13,047 bases of DNA from CAYLNH01 sp964384625 (GTDB lineage: Bacteria; Verrucomicrobiota; Lentisphaeria; JABSQK01): contig CAYLNH010000210.1 in NCBI GenBank assembly GCA_964384625.1, positions 1-13,047 of the forward strand, written 5' to 3'. The first letter of the stretch is position 1. Every line of letters begins with the position of its first letter. A model generated the notes under the pieces. That model saw only the letters and a list, made by a program, of their open reading frames with translations. It ran no database searches and was not told the DNA's origin. A program made the position numbers and the translations under genes. Positions 6,099-13,040 of this stretch are shown in pieces.

Positions 6099-6190
6099 GA
6101 TCCGCCGGCAACTTGTCCCGCGCCAGGATGTCGCAGTAACGGAAGAACAACCGGGCAGGTCGCCGGCGTCGATGGAATCGGCTTTCGGTA

Positions 6191-6217
6191 GCTGTCGTGC
6201 CGGCCGCGTCCGACAGC
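6191..6217 (-). terminator. Possible terminator hairpin for the protease gene
   Basis: GCTGTCG (6191-6197) and CGACAGC (6211-6217) form a 7-bp stem with a GC-rich 13-nt loop, 23 bp beyond the protease stop on the - strand. No T-run follows, so intrinsic termination is doubtful; it may only protect the mRNA end. Confidence 0.3.
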
Positions 6218-6240
6218 CTCCCGGGGCCGGCCGGTCCGTC

Positions 6241-7179
6241 TTACCGCAGGCCGACGAAGAAGCTGCCGACGGCCAGGAACACGCCCACGGTGGCGATGGC
6301 GAACGGCACCTTCGCGTCGGCCCAGTTGACGAAGAGGAAGGCCACTGCGGCGATCCTGAAGACCAGCAACGCGATGCCCCACATGACATGCGTCTTGAAG
6401 GCGACGACAACGAGCCAGAACCAGCCGACAAACATCAACGCCAGTCCCAGAAACAACATGCCGATGCCGGCGGCGCTCATCTGGCTGAGCAGCGAGGTGT
6501 CATAGGCTTCGACCCGGCGGTCCAGATGTTCGGCGGCGAAATCGTCCGGCTGAATTTCCGCCGCGGGCACGGCGAAACTGATGCCTTCCACTTGCGTCGC
6601 TTTGAAGGTGACGATGCCGATCAATTCGCCGTTGGCGTTGACCAGGGCGCCGCCGGAGTTGCCCGGATTGACCGGGGCAGTTGTCTGCACGTAGTCCAGG
6701 CCCTCGACTTCCTGACTCGCCTTGCTGACCATGCCGGGGGTCATCGTCTTTTTCATAGGCTCGCGGCCGAGGCCGGGATTGCCGATGGCAAAGCAGCTTG
6801 AACCGGTGCGCAGTGGGCCTTTGGCGAACGGTATGGCTTTCAGCTTGCCGCCCGCCGGAAGTTTCACTTTGACCAATGCCGCGTCGTAGTCCTTGTGCGC
6901 ACTGAGGACGCGGCCGGGAAGTTCGCGTTCCGCAATGCGGCCTCGGCACAGCACATTGGCGGCGATCGTGACGTTGCGGTGACCGCGGACGACATGCAGG
7001 TTGGTGAGGATCAGCCCCGACGACTTCACGACAATGCCGGATCCGAAGCCGGTGTCCGTGCTGATGAATACGATCGAATGCGAAACCTGTTGGTAGAGCC
7101 GTTCATTCCCCCGCAGTTCCGCCGGGATCAGGGTTACGGCCAGCAGGGCGACAACAAGACCCGATAGTTTTGCTTTCAC
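6241..7179 (-). CDS. HtrA-like trypsin-family serine protease with three C-terminal membrane helices
   Basis: This 312-residue protein has an N-terminal signal or anchor helix (about 5-20), then a chymotrypsin-fold domain of the S1C/HtrA type. The triad is visible: His62 in TNLHVV, Asp99 in YDAALVKV, and Ser175 in NPGNSGGALV. The DegP-like stretch FAIGNPGLGREP is also present. From about 210 there is no PDZ domain. Instead hydrophobic segments at about 236-260, 264-284 and 291-311 suggest three membrane helices, so the protease is likely tethered with its catalytic domain outside the cytoplasmic membrane. It may degrade or process envelope proteins; the substrate is unknown. The start is GTG at 7179. 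The only purine-rich sequence (AAGGA) lies almost against it, an unusual spacing, but an in-frame stop not far upstream leaves no other upstream choice. It is a single gene convergent with the GntR-family regulator. Confidence 0.9.
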   Translation of the reverse strand: MKAKLSGLVVALLAVTLIPAELRGNERLYQQVSHSIVFISTDTGFGSGIVVKSSGLILTNLHVVRGHRNVTIAANVLCRGRIAERELPGRVLSAHKDYDAALVKVKLPAGGKLKAIPFAKGPLRTGSSCFAIGNPGLGREPMKKTMTPGMVSKASQEVEGLDYVQTTAPVNPGNSGGALVNANGELIGIVTFKATQVEGISFAVPAAEIQPDDFAAEHLDRRVEAYDTSLLSQMSAAGIGMLFLGLALMFVGWFWLVVVAFKTHVMWGIALLVFRIAAVAFLFVNWADAKVPFAIATVGVFLAVGSFFVGLR

Positions 7180-7415
7180 TTCCTTTTCTGAGTGTTAAGC
7201 TCAGACCCACGTTATGGTTGCGGCACCATACCGCATCCATTCCGGTATACGGCCTGCCGGCGGCGGGACTGTCATCGCGGGCGTCGGCGGCGAGCCGGCC
7301 GGGCCGAGGTGGGGGCTGCATCCCAGGCCTCGTTTTGAGGCGGAGGAACCGGTCGGGCGCTCCGTTCCGCGTTGTGTTCCGGCGGCGCCGGTCAGCTGTT
7401 TCCCTCACGCCAAGG

Positions 7416-7451
7416 GCCTGGCAGGGTTCCGCCCGGGGCCGGTTGTCAGGC
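7416..7451 (-). other. Stem-loop directly after the short CNNM-CBS gene
   Basis: GCCTGGCA (7416-7423) and TGTCAGGC (7444-7451) can pair over 8 bp with one wobble, and the loop contains a GC-rich inner repeat. It begins immediately after the stop codon on the - strand and may mark the 3' end of the glycosylase-CNNM operon. No T-run follows, so intrinsic termination is not assured. The rest of 7180-7451 shows no gene and no convincing promoter. Confidence 0.35.
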
Positions 7452-8444
7452 CTACAAGTCCAGATCGCCGAACAATGGTTTGACGATATCCGTCGGCGTG
7501 ATGACGCCGACCTGTCTCTGTTCGCTGTCGAGGACGACCAGCAAGGGGCTGCGCGCGGTGCGGGAGCGCTGCAGTACCGTCCCGGCGTCATCGGTCTCGG
7601 TGACGGTTGTCGTGGGCCGGATATAGTCCAGAACGGTCTTTGCCTCCCATTCGTCGCGGGGGACGCGAAAGATCGCGTCGTAAATCGAGAAGATGCCGAC
7701 CCATTCGTTCGGCGCGTTCGGCAGGGCGACGGGGAAGCGTGAGATGTCGTGCGTTTGCGCCAGTTCAAGAGCCTCCTGCAACGTGGCGTCTGCCGTGAGC
7801 GCCTGCACCACGCTGCGCGGGATCATCATACCGCGGACCTTGCGCCGGTCGTATTCCAAGGAGTTCTCCAGGAGCAGCCGGCACTCGTTCGTGATCAGCT
7901 TGTCATCCTGGCTTTCGCGGAGCATCAGTCGGAAATCATCCCGCAACAGGACAATGTCGCTGCCTTCGCTGTGTGGAAAGAACTTCTGCAGGGCATGCAC
8001 AACCGCGGTGATGACCCGGACAAACGGGTAGGTGACCAGATAAAAACAGTAGACCGGCAGGACGGCGGCGCGGCAGCGGGCAAACGGCTGTTGTCGAAAC
8101 CAGACCTTCGGGACGATTTCACAAAACAGCAGCACGATCAGCGTCAGAATTAATGGCGTGATCGCCGTCCAGACTTGTGCCGTAGTCAGTTCGGTGACGA
8201 AACTGAGGGCGAAAACCGCAATCACGTTGTGTGACAGATTTGTGCCGAACAGCACGGTTGCGAGCATCATTGCGGGGCGGTCAAGCAGCTTGCGCATCAG
8301 CTTTGCCAGGATCGACCCCTCTTCTACAGCGTGATCCAGACGCGCTTTGCGGACCGATACCATGCCGTTCTCGAAGCCGGCAAACAGCGCCGCGGTGAAA
8401 AGACCGGACAGCGAGATCAGCAGATAGACCCACATGGCACTCAT
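7452..8444 (-). CDS. Short CNNM (DUF21) transmembrane protein with CBS pair
   Basis: This 330-residue membrane protein is related to the CNNM/CorC/HlyC family, members of which are linked to magnesium or cobalt efflux. The DUF21 transmembrane domain covers about 1-155, and a CBS pair (MIPR at 207-210 through VGVITPTDIV) covers about 205-325. The protein stops there, without the C-terminal CorC/HlyC domain of its neighbour. Signature positions are altered: the SSSETALFS region of the paralog reads FENGMVS here, and the usual GE[IV]xPK is CEIVPK. This could mean altered transport or a partner role. The ATG at 8444 overlaps the upstream stop (ATGA), with GGGGGA about 8 nt before it; extending upstream gives 30 Arg/Pro-rich residues unlike the family. 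It is the last gene of the operon. Confidence 0.88.
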   Translation of the reverse strand: MSAMWVYLLISLSGLFTAALFAGFENGMVSVRKARLDHAVEEGSILAKLMRKLLDRPAMMLATVLFGTNLSHNVIAVFALSFVTELTTAQVWTAITPLILTLIVLLFCEIVPKVWFRQQPFARCRAAVLPVYCFYLVTYPFVRVITAVVHALQKFFPHSEGSDIVLLRDDFRLMLRESQDDKLITNECRLLLENSLEYDRRKVRGMMIPRSVVQALTADATLQEALELAQTHDISRFPVALPNAPNEWVGIFSIYDAIFRVPRDEWEAKTVLDYIRPTTTVTETDDAGTVLQRSRTARSPLLVVLDSEQRQVGVITPTDIVKPLFGDLDL

Positions 8445-9697
8445 CGCTTGTCCCCCGTCTTGAAGACATCGACTTCGAGCACCCGGTTGCGGTGTGTCTG
8501 GCGCACGACGAACCGGTGGCCTTCCCAGGTACACGACTCGTCCGTGTCCGGGATGTGTTCGAGCTTCTCAGCCAGCAGGCCGGCCACGGTCTCAACGCTG
8601 GTGTCCGCAAAGGAGATGCCGAAGTGTTTCTCCACCTGCTGCAGCGGGATCATGCCGCTGAGGCGCCAGTGGTCCTTCGACACTTCCGTGATATACCATG
8701 CCGGCTGGTCGAATTCGTCTTCCAGATCGCCGACCATCTGCTCATAGATATCCTCAGCCGTGATCAGGCCTTCGATGCCGCCGTACTCGTTGACGGCAAA
8801 GGCAATGCCCTGTTGCGCCTGCTTCAGTTCTGCGAGCACCGCGTGGGTCCGGCCGTTCTCCGGGATGAACAAGGGCGGCAGCAGACAGCACGCAGGCCAG
8901 TTCTTCTTCTCCGCCTCAGCGAGCAGCGCGAACTTTGTCACGTCAAGGATCCCCTTGACGTCATCGAGATCGCCGTCGACCGCCGGCAGGAAGCGATGGC
9001 AATGTTCGCGGACGGCTTCGCTGACTTCCGCCGGGGACATCGAGATATCCACTGTACCGACGTCCGGGCGGGGGATCATAAACCGGCCGACGTGCGTTTC
9101 GCGCAGGGCGAAGACGCGGTCGAACATTTCGACCTCGGCGGCGTTGAAGACGCCCATGCGGTGCGCCATGCGGGTAAAGGTCTGGTACTCCTCAATCGAA
9201 ATCGCATTGGATTTGTCGTCGGCGCGGAGCGCTTTGAGAATGAGCCCGGAGACGCCCTTGAGCAGGGCCACCAGCGGGCGAAGGATTGTGCGCAGAAGGT
9301 GGATTACGGGGGCGACCCGGGGGGCGTGCCGGTTCGCCATGGAATAGGCGATTGCCTTTGGGGTGACTTCGCCGAGAGCAAGGAGGAGGCAGGTGTTGAC
9401 CAAGACGGAGATGACCTTGATGAAGTCCGCATTGCGCGCCGGAAACAGGCTGACCAGCAGCCTGGAGAGGACAACCGCGGTGAGGATGTTGACGAAGTTG
9501 TTGCCCAGAAGGATGGTGGTGATTGTGCTGTGATGGTCGTCCATCAACCGGCCGGTCAGTTGCTGCGCCGGCGTGCCGGTTTCCTTCCAGCCTTGCAGCG
9601 TGGTGGAGTTCACCGAGAACAAAGCTGTTTCGGAGCTGGAGAAGAATGCGGAGGCCGTGAAAAGAACGACCATCAGGATGGCGAGGATGACAATCAT
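8441..9697 (-). CDS. CNNM/CorC-family transporter-like protein (DUF21, CBS pair, CorC/HlyC domain)
   Basis: This 418-residue protein has the full architecture of the family also called hemolysin C/CorC-like. DUF21 transmembrane helices lie at about 1-155, with the signatures SSSETALFSV (20-29) and GEVTPK (109-114). The CBS pair (MIPRPDV at about 207, NEYGGIEGLITAEDIYEQ at 303-320) is followed by a CorC/HlyC domain at about 335-413. Related bacterial proteins are implicated in Mg2+/Co2+ efflux with ATP-binding CBS domains; the 'hemolysin' label is historical. The ATG at 9697 directly follows the glycosylase stop (TAG ATG) with no good Shine-Dalgarno nearby, so translation probably depends on the upstream gene. 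It overlaps the paralog downstream by four bases. Two CNNM paralogs side by side may form a heteromeric transporter (inference). Confidence 0.93.
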   Translation of the reverse strand: MIVILAILMVVLFTASAFFSSSETALFSVNSTTLQGWKETGTPAQQLTGRLMDDHHSTITTILLGNNFVNILTAVVLSRLLVSLFPARNADFIKVISVLVNTCLLLALGEVTPKAIAYSMANRHAPRVAPVIHLLRTILRPLVALLKGVSGLILKALRADDKSNAISIEEYQTFTRMAHRMGVFNAAEVEMFDRVFALRETHVGRFMIPRPDVGTVDISMSPAEVSEAVREHCHRFLPAVDGDLDDVKGILDVTKFALLAEAEKKNWPACCLLPPLFIPENGRTHAVLAELKQAQQGIAFAVNEYGGIEGLITAEDIYEQMVGDLEDEFDQPAWYITEVSKDHWRLSGMIPLQQVEKHFGISFADTSVETVAGLLAEKLEHIPDTDESCTWEGHRFVVRQTHRNRVLEVDVFKTGDKR

Positions 9698-10540
9698 CTA
9701 CTGACTGCGGTTCGCTCTCCCGGGCGGGGTCTTGCCGAATTTCGCCATCACCTTCTGCATATCCTCCCAGACATCGCGCTTGGCTTCCGGCTTCCGTTTC
9801 AGGAAGGCCGGATGGAACGTGGGCATGACGTCGATGTCGCCGTATTTCATCCAGCGGCCGTGATTGCGGGTAATGCCGCGGACATCCATCAAATACAGCA
9901 GCGGTACGGCGCCGAGCAAGACGATCACCTTCGGCTGTACCAGTTCGATCTGGCGCTTCAGGTACGGCAGGCAGGCGGCGGCCTCCTCGGGCTCCGGATT
10001 CCGGTTCCGCGGCGGCCGGCATTTGACGATGTTGGCGATATACACCTCGCCGCGCTGAAAGCCCATCGCCTCGATAATCCTGGTCAGCAGTTTGCCGGCT
10101 TCACCGACGAAGGCGACGCCCTCGCGATCCTCGTCGGCGCCGGGACCTTCACCAATGAACATCAGGTCGGCCTGGCGGTCGCCGTCTTCCATGACAGTCT
10201 GGCGTCGTCCGAGTTTGCCGAGCTCACAGCGGTTGCAGGGAGGAACCAGTCGGTCGAGGTCCTCCCAGCCGGCCTGGCTGAGGTCGAGGGTCGGCGCCGG
10301 CTGTTCGTAGAGGTCCGGCTGTTCGCGGACCGCCGGCGCCGGCGCCGGCGCGGACCGGTACGTCGGCTTCGGGTGCGGCGGCGGGGGCTGCGCCGGCCGC
10401 GTCTGGCAGTCCTTTGAGCGCCGCAGCAGTTCTTTGAGGAACTCCCGGTTCGCCGGCGTGATGTAGACCCAGTCCTCCCCGTCGCGCTGCTGCGCCTCGA
10501 GTTGCTGGACCATTGTCTGAAGTATTCTGCTCTCGGCCAT
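9698..10540 (-). CDS. Family 4 (Fe-S) uracil-DNA glycosylase
   Basis: This 280-residue DNA repair enzyme removes uracil from DNA. The N-terminal 90 residues are an extension with a Pro/Ala-rich linker (about 49-83), absent from compact family members. The catalytic domain starts near residue 90. It has the cluster cysteines C102 and C105 (CNRC), C174 (IVKCRPPRNR) and C190, motif A GEGPGADED (130-138) followed by FVGEAGKLL, and motif B PTFHPAF with His243. These fit the [4Fe-4S]-containing family 4 enzymes of bacteria and archaea. The ATG at 10540 is used; only a weak GGTAG-like site precedes it. Its stop abuts the start of the CNNM gene, making it the first gene of the - strand operon. A repair enzyme with ion transporters has no obvious shared pathway. 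It diverges from the Bat-type pair, with 136 bp between the starts. Confidence 0.93.
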   Translation of the reverse strand: MAESRILQTMVQQLEAQQRDGEDWVYITPANREFLKELLRRSKDCQTRPAQPPPPHPKPTYRSAPAPAPAVREQPDLYEQPAPTLDLSQAGWEDLDRLVPPCNRCELGKLGRRQTVMEDGDRQADLMFIGEGPGADEDREGVAFVGEAGKLLTRIIEAMGFQRGEVYIANIVKCRPPRNRNPEPEEAAACLPYLKRQIELVQPKVIVLLGAVPLLYLMDVRGITRNHGRWMKYGDIDVMPTFHPAFLKRKPEAKRDVWEDMQKVMAKFGKTPPGRANRSQ

Positions 10541-10616
10541 GATCTACCAATCCACGTCCTGAACGGAATCTAACGCCGCCGTCTTCCCCCGGCAAACCTG
10601 GCGGCGAAAAAACAGG

Positions 10617-10645
10617 TTGCCCGCGCGCCTGCGCGACCGTACATT
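10617..10645 (+). promoter_or_regulatory. Promoter candidate for the Bat-type pair
   Basis: TTGCCC (10617-10622) and TACATT (10640-10645) are 17 bp apart. Initiation would fall near 10652, leaving a leader of about 25 nt. AAGGAGG (10652-10658) is a strong Shine-Dalgarno match but lies 18 nt before the ATG at 10677, farther than usual, and there is no start codon at normal distance from it in that frame. The promoter call is tentative. Confidence 0.35.
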
Positions 10646-10676
10646 GCGTCAAAGGAGGCAACGCCGCAATAGACCC

Positions 10677-11594
10677 ATGAGACGGTATCGAACAGCCATC
10701 GCAGTTCTGCTGATAGCGGTGCTGACGGCGATCATTGCCGTCGTCGCCTACGCCTGGCGGACAGCGCCGGCGGCAACCGTGATGGCGGTGGACGTTCCCC
10801 GGCGGCAGGCGGGGATCGGTGATGCCGTCCCGATGGTTGTTCGCGTCCGTGTTCCCTGGCGCGATCAGATTCGGGAGGTGACCGCGGCCGATGAGACCGG
10901 CGGACTGGTGCTGATTGAAAAGCAGATCACCCGCGAATCCCTGCATTGGGGATACAGCCTGCAGCGGGTGCGGTGCAGTTTCCAGGGCGTCAGTCCCGGG
11001 GTCCATGATGTGCCCGCCCTGCGGTTGACCACGGCCGGCGGGCCGGTTGCCGCCGCGACCGACGTGACCATTGAATTGACGCCGTCGGCAACTACGCCGC
11101 CTGCTCCTGTCCCGGCGCCGGCGCTCAGCCGCCGGCCGGCCGCCGACCCGCCGCTCGGTTACATCCTGATCGGCATGGTTGTCCTGGCACTGGTTCTCGG
11201 CGTTGCGGCACGAGTCCGACCGCGGCCGGAGCCGGAACCGCCGCCGGCGGCACAAGCCGCCGCGGCATTGCGGGCTCTCGCCCCGGAGACCCGGCAGCCG
11301 GCGGAATTTTATCAGGAGCTCAGCGACATTCTGCGGCAGTACCTGGAGGCGGCCTGGAAGCTGCCGGGAGGCAATCCGGCGACGCAGGAGATCCTGGCGC
11401 GGCTGGACCACTGCGTCCCGCCGATGGCGCCGCCGCTGCAGGCGGTGGTCGAGGACCTCCTGAACACCGCCGACCGGGTGAAGTTTGCCGGCTTGACGCC
11501 GGCTGCCGCCGGAATGCTTGCCGACCGTGATGCCGCCTTGGATTTCGTCGCGGACAGCGAACGGGCGTTGTGCCGGGAGTTGACCCATGCTTGA
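10677..11594 (+). CDS. BatD/DUF4381-like membrane protein
   Basis: This 305-residue protein has an N-terminal membrane or signal helix (about 5-26), a beta-rich extracytoplasmic domain (about 32-135) resembling BatD-type proteins, a Pro-rich linker (137-158), a second helix (about 160-178), and a C-terminal cytoplasmic helical domain. That last domain carries the pattern FYQELSDILRQYLEAAW and NTADRVKFAG found in DUF4381/BatD-type proteins. These act with MoxR-type AAA ATPases and von Willebrand A proteins at the membrane; their biochemical role is not settled. The ATG at 10677 is chosen because the hydrophobic helix follows at once; an in-frame TTG at 10617 would add 20 Arg-rich residues. It overlaps the BatA-like gene by 8 bp, consistent with a joint complex. 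No moxR is adjacent. Assignment to the BatD/DUF4381 group is by pattern recognition and moderately secure. Confidence 0.75.
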   Translation: MRRYRTAIAVLLIAVLTAIIAVVAYAWRTAPAATVMAVDVPRRQAGIGDAVPMVVRVRVPWRDQIREVTAADETGGLVLIEKQITRESLHWGYSLQRVRCSFQGVSPGVHDVPALRLTTAGGPVAAATDVTIELTPSATTPPAPVPAPALSRRPAADPPLGYILIGMVVLALVLGVAARVRPRPEPEPPPAAQAAAALRALAPETRQPAEFYQELSDILRQYLEAAWKLPGGNPATQEILARLDHCVPPMAPPLQAVVEDLLNTADRVKFAGLTPAAAGMLADRDAALDFVADSERALCRELTHA

Positions 11595-12702
11595 CTGGTG
11601 GGCGGCAATCCATTGGGCGTCGCCCTGGTTTCTTGTCTTGCTCCCGGTGGTGCCGGCGGTCGCTCTGACGGCCTGGCGCCGGGGGCGGCCCGGGCTGCGG
11701 CTCAGTCGCGTCCCGCCGGTTGCGGGGCGATCGAAACATCCGGGGATCCTGGCGCTGCCCCTGGTGCTGCAGGCATTGGGGCTCCTGGCGTTGGTGTTGG
11801 CCATGGCCCGGCCGCAACGCGGGCTGGAATTCAGCAGGCGGCGCCCGAAAGGCATCGACATCGTGATCGCCATGGATGTCTCCGGCAGTATGGAAGCCGT
11901 GGACATTCCGCGGCGGTACCAGCAGAAGGAGGAGCTTGAAACGCTGATCGCCCGCGTCAACAGCGCCGATCCGAACGTCCGTCGTCGGGCCGAAGTCGAA
12001 CTGCAGAAGGCATTGAAACTCGAGGAAATCCCGTCCCGTCTGCAGATCGCCAGGAAAGAGATCGGCGAGTTCGTCGCCGGACGTCCCAATGATCGGATCG
12101 GCCTGGTGACGTTTGCCTCCGACGCCTTCACACTGTGTCCGCCGACCCTGGACCATGATTTCCTCACGGCGAGATTGAAGAACGTCAAGTCGGGCATCCT
12201 CGGCGATACCTCGACGCGACTCGCCCCGCCCATTGCGGCGGCGGTCAGCCGGCTGAAGGATTCGGATGCCGACCGCCGCGTCATGCTGCTGCTTACCGAC
12301 GGCGAGAACATGCGGCCGTGGAAGATCACGCCTCGGCAGGCGGCGCAGATGGCCCGGGACTTCAAAATCACGATCCATGCCATTGGCATCGGCAGTCGCT
12401 ATGGCTTCTACAGCCCGGATCGCAACATGTTCGGCCAGGCGAACTGGATCCGGATCGACCAGTTCAACCCCGAACTGATCAAAGATATTGCGACAGAGAC
12501 GGGTGGACTGTACTTCGCGGCGGAAGATGATGAAGGCATGGCCCGGATCATGGGCGAAATCGATAAGATCGAAAGGACTCCCCGAGATCAGGCCCGGTAT
12601 ACCGACTACAAAGAGCTGTTTCCCTACTTCGTGATCGCCGGTTTTGCGCTGATCCTCATCGGGTTCATCCTCGACCACACAGTCTTCCTTCGCGTCCCCT
12701 AG
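11587..12702 (+). CDS. BatA-like membrane-anchored von Willebrand factor A protein
   Basis: This 371-residue protein has the Bat layout: two N-terminal helices (about 11-29 and 53-73) with the ASPWFL and MARPQRG motifs, a VWA domain (about 90-325), and a C-terminal helix (about 346-362). The metal-ion-dependent adhesion site reads DVSGS (D97, S99, S101), with a likely Thr at 208 or 210 and Asp238 in LLTDGEN. Between the DxSxS loop and the first helix (RLQIARKEIGEFV, from 151) lies a highly charged segment of about 40 residues (109-149) that typical BatA proteins lack. GGGAG (11575-11579) precedes the ATG by 7 nt, and the start lies inside the BatD-like gene. It probably forms a membrane complex with that product and a MoxR ATPase encoded elsewhere. 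The label BatA rather than BatB is less certain than the family. Confidence 0.9.
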   Translation: MLDWWAAIHWASPWFLVLLPVVPAVALTAWRRGRPGLRLSRVPPVAGRSKHPGILALPLVLQALGLLALVLAMARPQRGLEFSRRRPKGIDIVIAMDVSGSMEAVDIPRRYQQKEELETLIARVNSADPNVRRRAEVELQKALKLEEIPSRLQIARKEIGEFVAGRPNDRIGLVTFASDAFTLCPPTLDHDFLTARLKNVKSGILGDTSTRLAPPIAAAVSRLKDSDADRRVMLLLTDGENMRPWKITPRQAAQMARDFKITIHAIGIGSRYGFYSPDRNMFGQANWIRIDQFNPELIKDIATETGGLYFAAEDDEGMARIMGEIDKIERTPRDQARYTDYKELFPYFVIAGFALILIGFILDHTVFLRVP

Positions 12703-12774
12703 ATGGACTCGGCGTAAGTTTTCCAGCCAGGGACGGCGGCCAGGCGCCGGTCCGGCCAGACGATGCCGAAGAAG

Positions 12775-12794
12775 CGATGCGAGCATCGTGTTTT
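12775..12794 (+). terminator. Terminator-like hairpin after the Bat-type pair
   Basis: CGATG (12775-12779) and CATCG (12784-12788) form a short stem with a 4-nt loop, followed by TGTTTT. An alternative 7-bp stem pairs ACGATGC (12760-12766) with GCATCGT (12783-12789) and ends before the same T-run. It starts about 60-75 nt past the stop. The stem is short, so termination strength is uncertain. Confidence 0.45.
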
Positions 12795-13007
12795 GACATC
12801 AACGCCGCCGGCCGGATGCTTGGACCCGCTCTCCGAGTTGCCCGGTTTCGGGCTGGAGGGGCGTTGGCGAAATGGTCATGGGCTGCAGTACACGTCCCTT
12901 CCACCGCCTGCCGCGAGCGGCGAAGCCCGGGCAATCCGTGGCGGAAAGACTTCCGCCGAGACCATCTAGAGCGGAATGGCGCTGAATTAAGCCGTGTTTG
13001 GGACATT

Positions 13008-13040
13008 TGGTCGCCGCTCCTGAGTTCGGCGCGAAGCGCC
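13008..13040 (-). repeat. Second copy of the GC-rich repeat motif, inverted
   Basis: On the - strand this stretch reads GCGCTTCGCGC (13029-13039), then after 5 nt TCAGGA, then GCGGCGACC. The cluster near 2381-2413 reads GCGCTTCGCGC, then after 7 nt TCAGGA, on the + strand. The shared 11-bp core, spaced motif and order suggest a short dispersed repeat family. It forms a GGCGC/GCGCC stem with a 3-nt loop at 13028-13040. Confidence 0.4.

Noticed and set aside
8445..8534. 30-residue upstream extension of the short CNNM-CBS protein
   Set aside because: It is Arg/Pro-rich and lies inside the preceding gene; the ATG at 8444 overlaps the upstream stop and has a good ribosome binding site.
10327..10350. 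GGCGCC/GCCGGC-rich repeat on the + strand
   Set aside because: It encodes the Ala-Pro linker of the glycosylase on the - strand, so it is explained by coding sequence.
8492..10417. A 641-codon open frame on the + strand, antisense to the glycosylase and the full-length CNNM gene
   Set aside because: It lies opposite two confidently identified genes. Its product is rich in Arg, Gly, Asp and His with no recognisable domain. Long antisense frames are common in GC-rich coding DNA.
10617..10676. 20-residue upstream extension of the BatD-like protein from TTG
   Set aside because: The extension is mostly Arg, and the ATG at 10677 directly precedes the signal/anchor helix. It would also overlap the promoter candidate.
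10224..12389. A 721-codon open frame on the - strand, antisense to the Bat-type pair
   Set aside because: It overlaps three well-supported genes, has a low-complexity Arg/Pro/Ser/Gly composition and no family motif. It is best explained as an antisense shadow.
11320..12786. A 488-codon - strand frame opposite the BatA-like gene
   Set aside because: Arg/His/Pro-rich composition and full overlap with a recognised VWA gene; no domain seen.
12665..13006. - strand frame of 113 codons at the right end
   Set aside because: No ribosome binding site, Arg/Ser/Pro-rich product, overlap with the BatA-like gene end, and no family resemblance.
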